64,000 nucleotides of DNA. Origin: Meiothermus sp. Pnk-1. GTDB lineage: Bacteria > Deinococcota > Deinococci > Deinococcales > Thermaceae. The notes under the pieces are model-generated. The model saw only the letters and a list, made by a program, of their open reading frames with translations. It was not told the DNA's origin and searched no databases. The DNA lies in assembly GCF_003226535.1 (NCBI RefSeq), contig NZ_QKOB01000017.1:1-64000 (forward strand). Direction: 5' to 3'. The translations under genes were made by a program, and so were the position numbers. Positions 41,119-49,335 of this stretch are shown in pieces (positions within the stretch are counted from its first letter, which is position 1; each line of letters begins with the position of its first letter).

Positions 41119-42717
41119 TCACCTTCCTCTAAGCGCCTGCGCCACCGTTTCCGGGTCGGCCTCGGGGGCCACCTCGAGGCCAAACCGCCCCAGGCCCGGG
41201 GGTACCAGGCGGCGCTTACCCCAGCGGGCCAGGGACTGGCCTACCACCCGGCCACTTTCTACCAGGTCCTCCGGCCCCTCGTGGGGTGGGGGTAGGCCGA
41301 GGTCCCTTAGGGCAGAGAAGAGCCCCCGGTATTCCTCCGCCAGGAGGGAGGGGAGCTCTTCCCAGGAGATACGGTCCTGGTCCAGGTTTTCCAGGGGACG
41401 GTGGGGGAACTCCTCCGGGTTGTAATGGTGAAGCTCGGCGTAAACCCGCTCCCTAAGCTCCAGGGCCAACTCCCGGGCCTCCTCCAGAAAGCCCGGGCTC
41501 CAGTCCCCAGCCGGGTAGACCAGCTTGCAGAGGGCCGAAACCCACTTCCGCAGGGCGCGGAGGTCCCGCTGGGTATAGCCCGGGGGAGCCTCGAGGTCCG
41601 GCTGGACCGGCCGTCCGCGGAGAAGCCGGAAGGCCGCCGAGAGGTAGTCCACCACCAGGCCCGGCCCCGAGTAGAGGATCTCCGGGGTGATCTTGGGGAA
41701 CTCGTACCCGGGAAGAAAACCATGGATTCGATCCAGAAATGCCGTGTCCCCCCGCAGGCCAAAGGGGAGCACCTTGGTCAAGGGAACGCGGTCGGAGTCG
41801 GTGTTTCCCAGAAACACCAAGGAGGCCTCGGACACCAGGGTGCGCCCGCCCCGGCTGAACTGGCCGGACTCCATGTAGTCCTTCAGGATGGAGACGATGG
41901 AGGGGTCTTCCCAGGCGGTGTGGTCGATCTCGTCAAAGACCAGGACCTGGTAGGTGGGCACCAGCCCGGGCTTCCGGGTGAGCTGGTTGTAGAAGAGCAC
42001 CGCCGGGGTCACCTTGCCCCCGGAGATGACGAAGGTCTCCGAGGAGGTGTTGCGCAGCAGGTAGGTCTTGCCCGTCTGCCGGGGCCCCAGCTCCATCAGG
42101 TGGAGGCCCGGCTCCACCAAGGGGGCAAGCCGGGCCAGGTAGAGAAGCTTTAGCCGGCGGGACAGGGTCTTTGGGTTGAGGCCCACGCTACCCAGGAGGA
42201 AGTCCATCCACTCCCCCTCGGAGAAGCGCGCCCGGCCCCGCAGGTAGGGGTCCAGGCTCAGGAGGGAGGCCTGGAAGGGGTAAAACTGCATCAGCCTAAC
42301 CCTCCCTGCGGCGTAGCTCAGCTCTACGGTCCCCCACAGGCCGAAGAGCGTCCCAGGGTGTTCCTCGGTGAGCTGGAGAGGTACCTCCACCGGGTAATCC
42401 CCCAGGCTGGGCAGGTGCGCCCGGTAGGTGCCCGAGCCCAGATCCACCTGGACCTCGAGGCGGTCAATGAGCACGAAGCGTCCGTGGCGGAGCAGCTGGT
42501 CTTTGATCCACTCCCCGTGTCCCGGTCCCAGGTAACGGGTCTCCAGGATCTTGCGCACCTTTCCCACTGCCTCGGGGGTGCCTCCCGCGTGGGCCAGGAG
42601 GTTTTCCACCGCGAACCGGGGCACCCTTTGGAAAAGGGTTTCCTGTGTGAGAGACTTCAGCACCACCTGGTTGGGAAAGGCTTCCTGGGCCTTGGCCAGG
42701 AGGGGGTCCTCAGCCAT
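41119..42717 (-). CDS. BrxL-like AAA+ ATPase with swapped C-terminal module
   Basis: This 532-residue protein matches BREX BrxL over its ATPase: LMELGPRQTGKTYLLRN (Walker A 211-218), FVISGGKVTPAVLFYNQ, QVLVFDEID (261-264), KDYMESGQFSRGGR, VFLGNTD and FLDRIHGFLPGYEFPKI. BrxL normally continues into a Lon-like domain. Here, after residue about 435, that domain is missing and residues about 450-532 are the module also found at the end of the 1840-residue helicase. It overlaps the upstream 699-residue gene by 8 bases. BrxL assembles as rings on DNA; the swapped tail may tie it to the helicase. Confidence 0.83.
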   Translation of the reverse strand: MAEDPLLAKAQEAFPNQVVLKSLTQETLFQRVPRFAVENLLAHAGGTPEAVGKVRKILETRYLGPGHGEWIKDQLLRHGRFVLIDRLEVQVDLGSGTYRAHLPSLGDYPVEVPLQLTEEHPGTLFGLWGTVELSYAAGRVRLMQFYPFQASLLSLDPYLRGRARFSEGEWMDFLLGSVGLNPKTLSRRLKLLYLARLAPLVEPGLHLMELGPRQTGKTYLLRNTSSETFVISGGKVTPAVLFYNQLTRKPGLVPTYQVLVFDEIDHTAWEDPSIVSILKDYMESGQFSRGGRTLVSEASLVFLGNTDSDRVPLTKVLPFGLRGDTAFLDRIHGFLPGYEFPKITPEILYSGPGLVVDYLSAAFRLLRGRPVQPDLEAPPGYTQRDLRALRKWVSALCKLVYPAGDWSPGFLEEARELALELRERVYAELHHYNPEEFPHRPLENLDQDRISWEELPSLLAEEYRGLFSALRDLGLPPPHEGPEDLVESGRVVGQSLARWGKRRLVPPGLGRFGLEVAPEADPETVAQALRGR

Positions 42718-44809
42718 CTTCCACCTCCGTCAACAGGGCGTCTACCAAGGGGTTGTCGCGGACGACTTCCTCCGGGGGTTTGAGGGGAGGCCCCACCGCG
42801 GAAGGGGTGTCGGGGCCCATCCCCTCTGGGGGGTTAGAGGAAAATCCGGGTACAAAGGGGTCCGCTTCCTCCGCCAGGTGCTCGGGGGCCAGGGAGTAGA
42901 TCATGCGCAGCAGGACGGTTTCCCCGGGAAGCCAGGCCTCCTTGCCGTAGGGCTCGCCCCAGCGGTGGCCCTGGGGGTTTCCCAGCACGTAGGCGTAGCG
43001 ACGGTGTTCGGGCCAGTTCCACAGGCGCACCCGCGGAGAAGCGGCCAGCACCAGAGCCTGCCAGGGGATTTCCGGCACCCGGAACGCGGAAGGTGGGGAA
43101 AAGGCCTGGGCCAGGCGGTCTGCTTCCTGCTCCAGGGCCTGATGCAGGGCGTCCTCGTCCTGGTCCCAAAGGGCCTCCAGGGCTCCGGAGGCCACCAAGG
43201 ATCCGGCAGACTCCCGGAGGAGCTCCGGGGGCATCTCCCCAGCGGTCACCCGCAGGACCAGGGGGTTTTCCTCCTCGGCGGGGAAGCGGGGCGCAAAATG
43301 CTTCACCGCTTCCAAAAGGTGGACCACCCGGTTCCGCTCCCGGACCAAGGCTTCGCGGTAGCCGCCAAGGAGGATCACCTGCTGCCGAAGCTCCAGGTAA
43401 TGGAGAAAGCGCCGGGTGTACACCCCCTGGACCTCGTGGGCCTCCCGCAGCACCGCCCACCCGCGGTCGCACAGATACTTCCGGTCGAACTGGGCCTCCG
43501 CTGCCTCCTCACGCTGGGGACGCGGCTGCCCAAGCCTCGCCCTTAGCCAATCCCATACCGTCTTCCGCTGGCTCCCCGAAGGTTCGGGCGGCTTGGTGCT
43601 TTCCTCCATCTGGTCCCACTTTTCCTGCCACTCCGAGTGTTTGGCCCTAAGCTCGGCCAGGCGGGCCTGGGCCTGGGAGGCCTCGGGGTCCTTTTGCAGA
43701 AAGAGGTTCAGGTCTCCGCTCTCCAGCGCCCGGTCCACCTGGGCCAGGGCCTCCCGCAAGCGGCGGAGTTCCTCCGGGTCCACGGGCTTTCCCCGGGCTT
43801 TCCGCCTCTCCAGCCGGGCCAGGCGGGCCCGCTGGCCCTCGAGGCCCAGCACCCGGTCCAACTCCTCCAGGGCCGCCTCTCGCCTGTGCTTTCCCTGGGC
43901 CAGGGCCTGGTCCAGGGTCTCCCGGGTCTCCTTGAGGGCAGGGATGCCCCGGAGGAGGGCCAGGCGGCCCGCCTCCAAGGGGTAGGAGGCCTCCCAGGGA
44001 AACAGCAGGGTGTCCAAGGCCTTCTCCCCTTTTTGGAAGAGCTTCTGCCGGAACTCCTCCCAGTCCTTGCCCCGCCACTGCGGAAAGAACCGACATTCGG
44101 TTCTCTCGGGAAGGATGGGTTCTTTGTGGTCCAGGGACGGGCAGGCCGGGGGAGGGGGGATCTCCGGAGCGGGGCCCAGGCGGGTGTGCTGAATCTTTTC
44201 CCAGAGCAGTTGGCCGATCTCCGCCACCTTGGGCTTAGCCCATTCCAGGCGGGCGATGCCCAGACCCACCCAGTCCCTGCCGATCTGGGGGTCCAGGGGC
44301 GCCTCGGTCTGGACCAGGGCTTCCACGAAGTGCTGTACCCAGAGGTATAGGTACTCCTCGCGGGCAAGGTGAAGGCTGTCGCGGGACCAGTAGGACACCG
44401 GCCAGACCCGGCAGGTCAGGGGGTACCGGGGATCCGGGGGAAAGGCCTGCAGGCCTTGAAGGTCCTCGGGCTCCCGTAGGATGAGGACCAGATGGAGCCG
44501 CACTTCCAGATCCCGGTGTTTGTCCCGAAGAAGGGTCTCCTCCAGCTCCTGCACAAGGGTTGGTAACCCCTCGTCCCCGCCCCGGGTCAAGAGGACCAGG
44601 TTCAGGCTGGGGTCCACCGCTACCCCTTTGGCCCTGAGGGACAGAATCCGGTCCAAGGAGAGGAGCCTTTCCAGAGCTGGGCGCCACTCCCCCGCGCCAC
44701 CCACCTCCCATCCCTCCTTCTGGAGCCGCTTCCGCCAAAGGGGTTCCGCCCGCTCTACCAGTTCCTCTCCTAAGCCGGGTAGGGGTACCACCAAGGTGGG
44801 GTGGAGCAT
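42710..44809 (-). CDS. Unrecognised 699-residue protein, partner of tubulin-like gene
   Basis: I do not recognise a family. The N-terminal 250 residues are mixed alpha/beta (LVVPLPGLGEELVERAEPLW, LDRILSLRAKGVAVDPSLNL, LEVRLHLVLILREPEDLQGL). Residues about 285-400 are highly charged and helical, a probable coiled coil (GLEGQRARLARLERRKARGK). The C-terminal part has a predicted alpha/beta region (QALVLAASPRVRLWNWPEHR) and a Pro-rich end. It starts three bases after the tubulin-like gene and overlaps the BrxL-like gene, so all three are co-translated. A regulator or adaptor of the tubulin-like GTPase is a guess from position only. Confidence 0.7.
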   Translation of the reverse strand: MLHPTLVVPLPGLGEELVERAEPLWRKRLQKEGWEVGGAGEWRPALERLLSLDRILSLRAKGVAVDPSLNLVLLTRGGDEGLPTLVQELEETLLRDKHRDLEVRLHLVLILREPEDLQGLQAFPPDPRYPLTCRVWPVSYWSRDSLHLAREEYLYLWVQHFVEALVQTEAPLDPQIGRDWVGLGIARLEWAKPKVAEIGQLLWEKIQHTRLGPAPEIPPPPACPSLDHKEPILPERTECRFFPQWRGKDWEEFRQKLFQKGEKALDTLLFPWEASYPLEAGRLALLRGIPALKETRETLDQALAQGKHRREAALEELDRVLGLEGQRARLARLERRKARGKPVDPEELRRLREALAQVDRALESGDLNLFLQKDPEASQAQARLAELRAKHSEWQEKWDQMEESTKPPEPSGSQRKTVWDWLRARLGQPRPQREEAAEAQFDRKYLCDRGWAVLREAHEVQGVYTRRFLHYLELRQQVILLGGYREALVRERNRVVHLLEAVKHFAPRFPAEEENPLVLRVTAGEMPPELLRESAGSLVASGALEALWDQDEDALHQALEQEADRLAQAFSPPSAFRVPEIPWQALVLAASPRVRLWNWPEHRRYAYVLGNPQGHRWGEPYGKEAWLPGETVLLRMIYSLAPEHLAEEADPFVPGFSSNPPEGMGPDTPSAVGPPLKPPEEVVRDNPLVDALLTEVEDG

Positions 44810-44812
44810 GGT

Positions 44813-47578
44813 TCAAACGGGGATGAAGTTGTCTTCGCTGTGGGAAGGGTTGTAGTGGGCGAGCTCTTTTTCCAACCCCTCGAGCACGCCGAGCTCCAGC
44901 CGGAATACCTCCCGGTCCTCCTCGCTCCAGTTTTCGGCGGCGCTCTCCAGCTTGGTGTGGCGGTCTTCCTTCATGCGGAGGATGTTGTCCAGAACCCCCC
45001 TGATCCCTTCCGTGGAAGCCTTCCTGCTGGCCTCTTCTGTCCGGACCTGGGCTTCCAAGTCCTTGAAGGCGAAGAAGTCCTGGGAGAGGGCCTTGAAGGC
45101 CTCTCCCGGCCGACTCCCCAGGCTGAAGAACTGGTCTTTGCCGCGGCGGTGATCGGGGAAGCAGTACTGTCCGTCCTTTTTGGTCAGGAGGCCGAAGAGG
45201 CGGGCTTTGGTCCACACCGCCACCGCCTCCTCCCGCTCCGGAAGGGGGAGGAGGTCGGGAAGGGTGGTTTCCCAGTCCCGGTGTACGTGGAAGCTCCGCT
45301 CCCCACGGAGCCGCTCGGAACGTTCCCGGTAACGCTCTATGTTTCGGAGGGCGAAGGCGGGGATGGAGGCCTCTACCTTGTAGAAGAGCACTCGCCTAGG
45401 GTCCCCGGTGGAGACCCCTTGCAGGCGCATCCGGTCGTGGAGGTTGCCGGCGAAGACGTTGATGAGTTCCTCATCGCCCACCAGGGGGTGGTCCCGGTTG
45501 CTGGCGTCCTCGAGGCCCATGATATGGACCTGCTCCCTGTAGCCCAGCCCGGGGTTGGAAACCCAGGCGTCCTCGTAGTCCCAGGCCGGGGAGGAGAGCT
45601 GGTCCAGCTCGCGGAAGGTGCGCTCCACCGCCTCCCAAAGAGCGGCGTCGGTTTCCCGGTGGCGCACCACCTCCGCCAGCCATTCGCGGAGGGAAACCTT
45701 GGAGCCTTCCAAAAGCTTCTGGACCGTCCCTTGGGTATCCTGCAGGAGTTCCCTCAGGCCAGGGCTAGGGCGGTGGACCTGTTTGGCAGCCGTTCCCCCC
45801 TTGGCCTCCAGGTAGGGGGGTGGCAGGGTCAGGATGAAAGGACTGCGGTCCTGGCCCCTTTGGCCCGGTTCACCTGGGGCCTCTTTCTGCTGGAGGAGCT
45901 TATCCAGCTCCTCTTGCAAACGGCGGCGGAGGTTCTCTAGCTTCTCTTTCCTCTCGGCGATCTGCCTCTTGGTCCTTTCGGCCAGCTCCAGGCGGGCCGA
46001 GGCGATGCCTGCTTCGGTGGCCAGGTTCCACAGGTTTGCGATACTTTTGCGGGTGAGGTAGGGTTCTTGCGCCTGGGATCGCTGCCAGAACCATCCCCTG
46101 GGTCGGTTATTTGCCTGAGATATGGCTTTACCGGCCTGTTCTACCGTTTCTTTAAACCGATTGTCTGCATCCTTAGCCTCCTGCTGGAGCTGGGCGATAT
46201 GTTTTTTTACCTGGTTCAGGGCCTCCTCGAGGCCCTGTAGGAGGTCGGGCAGGTTGTGGTCCCGGAAGGCTTCCTCCAAAGGGGCTTCCAGATCCAGGTC
46301 CTCCCAGCGGTTGAGGGCTTGCTCCTTCATCTTCTGCCGCTGGCTCTCCAGGGCGCTCCTGTACTCTGACCATCTTGACGCCTCCTCTCCGGGGGAGCCA
46401 GGAGGGCTTATCGGGGGTTCCCCCCTCTCGTCCTGCTCTAAAATCTTGTCCTTGAGCTGGTCAAGGAATTTCCCCACTACCCAGGCCGTCCAGGGGGCCC
46501 TGGAGCTCAGCCACCCCTCCAGCGTGGCGATGGCCCGCTCCCGCTTGGCCTCGCTGGCTACGCTCTCCGGGTCAAAGCGAAGCTCGGCTGCCCCGAAGCT
46601 GGCGTAGTGGGCGGTCTTGCCGTAGTACTTGCCCTTCTGCTCGTTCAGCTGGTGGACGATGTTGTCAAAGACGTCGGCCAGCTCCTTCCCCAGGGGCCCG
46701 CTGATCAGATAGAGGCCGAGACCCAAAAGCTCCGCCAGATCCTCCACCTCGTTGAAGGTCTTGCCTGCCCGGTTTTGCCGGTTGACCAGGAAGAGCATGT
46801 CAAAGGGCTTCTTGCGCACCTGGATCCTGTGCCCTCCGAAGGTATAGGACCAGGTGTCCTCCCGGCTCATGAAGTGGTCCAGCTCTTTCAAGGCGGCGTA
46901 GGCGTTGGCCTCCACGTTCTGGGTCCCGGGGCGGTTCAGGTAGATGTCGGGCAGGAGGAAGTAGCCGAAGAGCTGGTCCTCGTCCTTCATCAGCTCCCGG
47001 AGTACGAAGGCCATGTCCAGGAAGATCCCCGAACCCGTGCCCCCGGCCAGGGAGCCCACCAGGACCACGGTGAGGTGAGGAGAGTAGGTCTCGTAGATGT
47101 AGCGCCGCTCCTCCGAGGGTCGCTCGTCCAGGTAGTCCCGGGCCAAAGCCAAAAGATCGCGCAGGTTCTCGTAAACGGTGGCGGCGTTGGCGAAGAGGGC
47201 CAACCGGCCCAGGGCCCGGATCTGGCCCGCTCCGGAGAGGATATTGGCCTTGAGGTCGGCCTTGGGGGGGAACCAGGTGCGCACCTCGTCGTGAACTTGG
47301 GGCAGGAGGCTCGCTCCTCGGGCCTCTATGTGGAGTACCTCACTGGCCTTGAGGCGGGCCTTGACCTCCTGTCCGTCAGGGGTTTCCACCCGGAGGGAGT
47401 CGGTGTTGGCGTTGGTGGTGTCGATGAGCAAAAACTTGATCAGCGGGGGCTCCTCGCCGAAGGTCTCCAGAAACCGCTTTTTGGCCTGGAGCAGGGCCCG
47501 CTTCCCCGTACCCCCAAGGCCGATCAGCACGGTGCGCTTGAGCTTGCGGACTTCCTTTTCGGGGCTTTCCTTGAGCAT
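44813..47578 (-). CDS. Tubulin/FtsZ-like GTPase, Tubulin_2 type
   Basis: This 921-residue protein has the tubulin-superfamily nucleotide site. TVLIGLGGTGKRALLQAKKR (16-35) is the first glycine loop. LLIDTTNANTDSL (50-62) follows. VVLVGSLAGGTGSGIFLDMA (171-190) contains the GGTGSG signature loop. PFDMLFLVNRQN and FDNIVHQLN come after. The second half holds long charged helices (for example ERTKRQIAERKEKLENLRRR). True FtsZ is about half this length, so a large C-terminal extension was added. Such long tubulin-like proteins occur in bacterial operons with VWA proteins, as here. It is likely a GTP-driven polymer or scaffold in the cytoplasm; no direct evidence of polymerisation. Confidence 0.85.
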   Translation of the reverse strand: MLKESPEKEVRKLKRTVLIGLGGTGKRALLQAKKRFLETFGEEPPLIKFLLIDTTNANTDSLRVETPDGQEVKARLKASEVLHIEARGASLLPQVHDEVRTWFPPKADLKANILSGAGQIRALGRLALFANAATVYENLRDLLALARDYLDERPSEERRYIYETYSPHLTVVLVGSLAGGTGSGIFLDMAFVLRELMKDEDQLFGYFLLPDIYLNRPGTQNVEANAYAALKELDHFMSREDTWSYTFGGHRIQVRKKPFDMLFLVNRQNRAGKTFNEVEDLAELLGLGLYLISGPLGKELADVFDNIVHQLNEQKGKYYGKTAHYASFGAAELRFDPESVASEAKRERAIATLEGWLSSRAPWTAWVVGKFLDQLKDKILEQDERGEPPISPPGSPGEEASRWSEYRSALESQRQKMKEQALNRWEDLDLEAPLEEAFRDHNLPDLLQGLEEALNQVKKHIAQLQQEAKDADNRFKETVEQAGKAISQANNRPRGWFWQRSQAQEPYLTRKSIANLWNLATEAGIASARLELAERTKRQIAERKEKLENLRRRLQEELDKLLQQKEAPGEPGQRGQDRSPFILTLPPPYLEAKGGTAAKQVHRPSPGLRELLQDTQGTVQKLLEGSKVSLREWLAEVVRHRETDAALWEAVERTFRELDQLSSPAWDYEDAWVSNPGLGYREQVHIMGLEDASNRDHPLVGDEELINVFAGNLHDRMRLQGVSTGDPRRVLFYKVEASIPAFALRNIERYRERSERLRGERSFHVHRDWETTLPDLLPLPEREEAVAVWTKARLFGLLTKKDGQYCFPDHRRGKDQFFSLGSRPGEAFKALSQDFFAFKDLEAQVRTEEASRKASTEGIRGVLDNILRMKEDRHTKLESAAENWSEEDREVFRLELGVLEGLEKELAHYNPSHSEDNFIPV

Positions 47579-47590
47579 GCTCGCTCCTTC

Positions 47591-49270
47591 CTACCGGATC
47601 CAGTCTAGGCGGAGGGTCCAGGTCTGGCCGGTGGCCTCTTCCTTTAGCTCCAGCACCTCTCCCTTTTGGAGGGACTCGTTTTCCTGTACCCTCAAGCCGC
47701 TTGCTCGTGCCTGGAAACCTGGGGGTAGACCGACCAGATAGGCCTTCCCCTGTCTATGCTCCAGCTCGACCCTGTTGAGTGCCTCCCTCCCGGAGGTCTT
47801 GCCCAGATCCACCCGCCCTTTTAGGGAGAGGGGTATTTCTTCGCACTCGGGTGGGGGGCTGATGAGGGTGGCATCGCCCCAGGGGCCGCGGCCCCGCCGG
47901 GAGTAGTACACAAGCCCCCCCAGGAGGAGGAGCAGGAGAAGCCAGAGCCACCACAGCTGCCGGAGCCGGTCCAGCCAGGTTATGGGCTGGGTGACGGAGG
48001 GAAGGGAGGGGAGGGCCTCCACCTGGGCCCCTGCGGGGGCCTGGGCCTTGAGGGTGGGCGTCACCGGCGTCCCCGGGGCTAGGCCCTGGTTGGCCAGCGT
48101 CAAGGCCGCCTCTTCCCCCGGGCGGAGGGAGACCGGCCCCTCCTGGCCGTTGATCCGGGCCTCGAGCCCCTTCGGGACCCCTGCCTCCAGTACCAGGGGC
48201 TCCTGGGCCCAGGGGTTGCCCTCGAGGCGGTAACGCAGAACCGCGCTCTGGCCCGGTCCTAGGGTCAGGGCCGGGGGGACCTCCAGGGGCACCAGGCGGT
48301 AGGTGGCCGGGGGATGGTAGGCCAGCTCCACCCGCAGCACCTCGGGCCGCAGCACGGTGCCCTGGGGGGCCTCGAGGCAGAGCCGGAGGGTGTAGGTGCC
48401 GTCCGGTAGGGGAGAGCTGGCTTGCAGGCGGAAGCGGAGGGTGTGGCTTCCGGCGCTCAGGGTTTTGGGCTCCACCTGGAGGAAAGCCCCCTTCTCCTGA
48501 AGGGCCGCGTCCTCCACCCGGAGCCTTAGAGGACCCGGGGAGCCCTGGGCCTCCAGGAGGAGAGGAACCTCGGCCACCGGGTTCAGCTTCAGGTTACCCA
48601 GGCGCAGAACCGTCGGTTTAACCGTGTAGGCACCCAGCCTGGGAACCTCCCCTACTTGGGCCTCCTCTATGCGGGTCCGGGGGAGGCTGCCCAGACCCTG
48701 CCGGACCTCCCGGGGAACCTCCACTCCCAAGGCCACGTAGTAGACCCAGTCGTAAGGCCCCTGCTTGAGCTTGAGGCGCTCCACCACGTCCCGCATGCGG
48801 TAAGGTCCCGTGCGGTCGTTGTCTACACCGTCGGTGAAGATGTAGATCGCCGTGGCCAGACCGGGCTTCTGGTTAGACCCCTCCAGCAAGCGGACCAGGG
48901 TCCGGTAGATCCAGGTGTTCTGGCCGTTGGCCTGAAGACGGCGAACGTAGGCCTCTGCCTGGGCGCGTTCCTCCGGGAAGCGAAACCGGGCCTCACCCTG
49001 CGGCCCTTGGTGAAAGGGAACAAGGACCACCTCGGAGCCCGGAGGAAGGGTCCGGAAAAAGCGGAGGAGTTCCTGCTGTACTTTGGGGAAGATCACCGCT
49101 TTCCCGTCCCCCCGGCCCATCATGGAGCCAGAGGTGTCTACCACGAAAACGAAGCGATAGCTCTCCGGAAGAAGGGGAGGAACCTTGGCCTGGGTGGGGG
49201 TCACCTGGCAGGTGGCCGCCCAAGCGGAGAGGGTGCAAGCGAGGAAGAATCCCCAGAAAAGGCGATTCAT
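47591..49270 (-). CDS. Membrane-anchored VWA-domain protein
   Basis: This 559-residue protein has a signal peptide (MNRLFWGFFLACTLSAWAAT). It is followed by a VWA domain with a full MIDAS site: VFVVDTSGSMMGRGDG (42-57), Thr in GQNTWIYRTLVRLLEG, and YIFTDGVDNDRTGPY. Two or three beta-sandwich repeats follow (TLSAGSHTLRFRLQASSPLP). A hydrophobic helix LWWLWLLLLLLLGGLVYYSR (about 437-456) ends the outside part. About 100 residues remain inside, a small beta domain that may be FHA-like. The VWA part thus faces the periplasm and the tail the cytoplasm. It lies 12 bases before the tubulin-like gene. Confidence 0.83.
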   Translation of the reverse strand: MNRLFWGFFLACTLSAWAATCQVTPTQAKVPPLLPESYRFVFVVDTSGSMMGRGDGKAVIFPKVQQELLRFFRTLPPGSEVVLVPFHQGPQGEARFRFPEERAQAEAYVRRLQANGQNTWIYRTLVRLLEGSNQKPGLATAIYIFTDGVDNDRTGPYRMRDVVERLKLKQGPYDWVYYVALGVEVPREVRQGLGSLPRTRIEEAQVGEVPRLGAYTVKPTVLRLGNLKLNPVAEVPLLLEAQGSPGPLRLRVEDAALQEKGAFLQVEPKTLSAGSHTLRFRLQASSPLPDGTYTLRLCLEAPQGTVLRPEVLRVELAYHPPATYRLVPLEVPPALTLGPGQSAVLRYRLEGNPWAQEPLVLEAGVPKGLEARINGQEGPVSLRPGEEAALTLANQGLAPGTPVTPTLKAQAPAGAQVEALPSLPSVTQPITWLDRLRQLWWLWLLLLLLLGGLVYYSRRGRGPWGDATLISPPPECEEIPLSLKGRVDLGKTSGREALNRVELEHRQGKAYLVGLPPGFQARASGLRVQENESLQKGEVLELKEEATGQTWTLRLDWIR

Positions 49271-49335
49271 AACCGAGACTCCTTCTGGGGATTATATTGA
49301 GGGTGGCTCGCCACTCATGTGCGATTTGAACGCGG

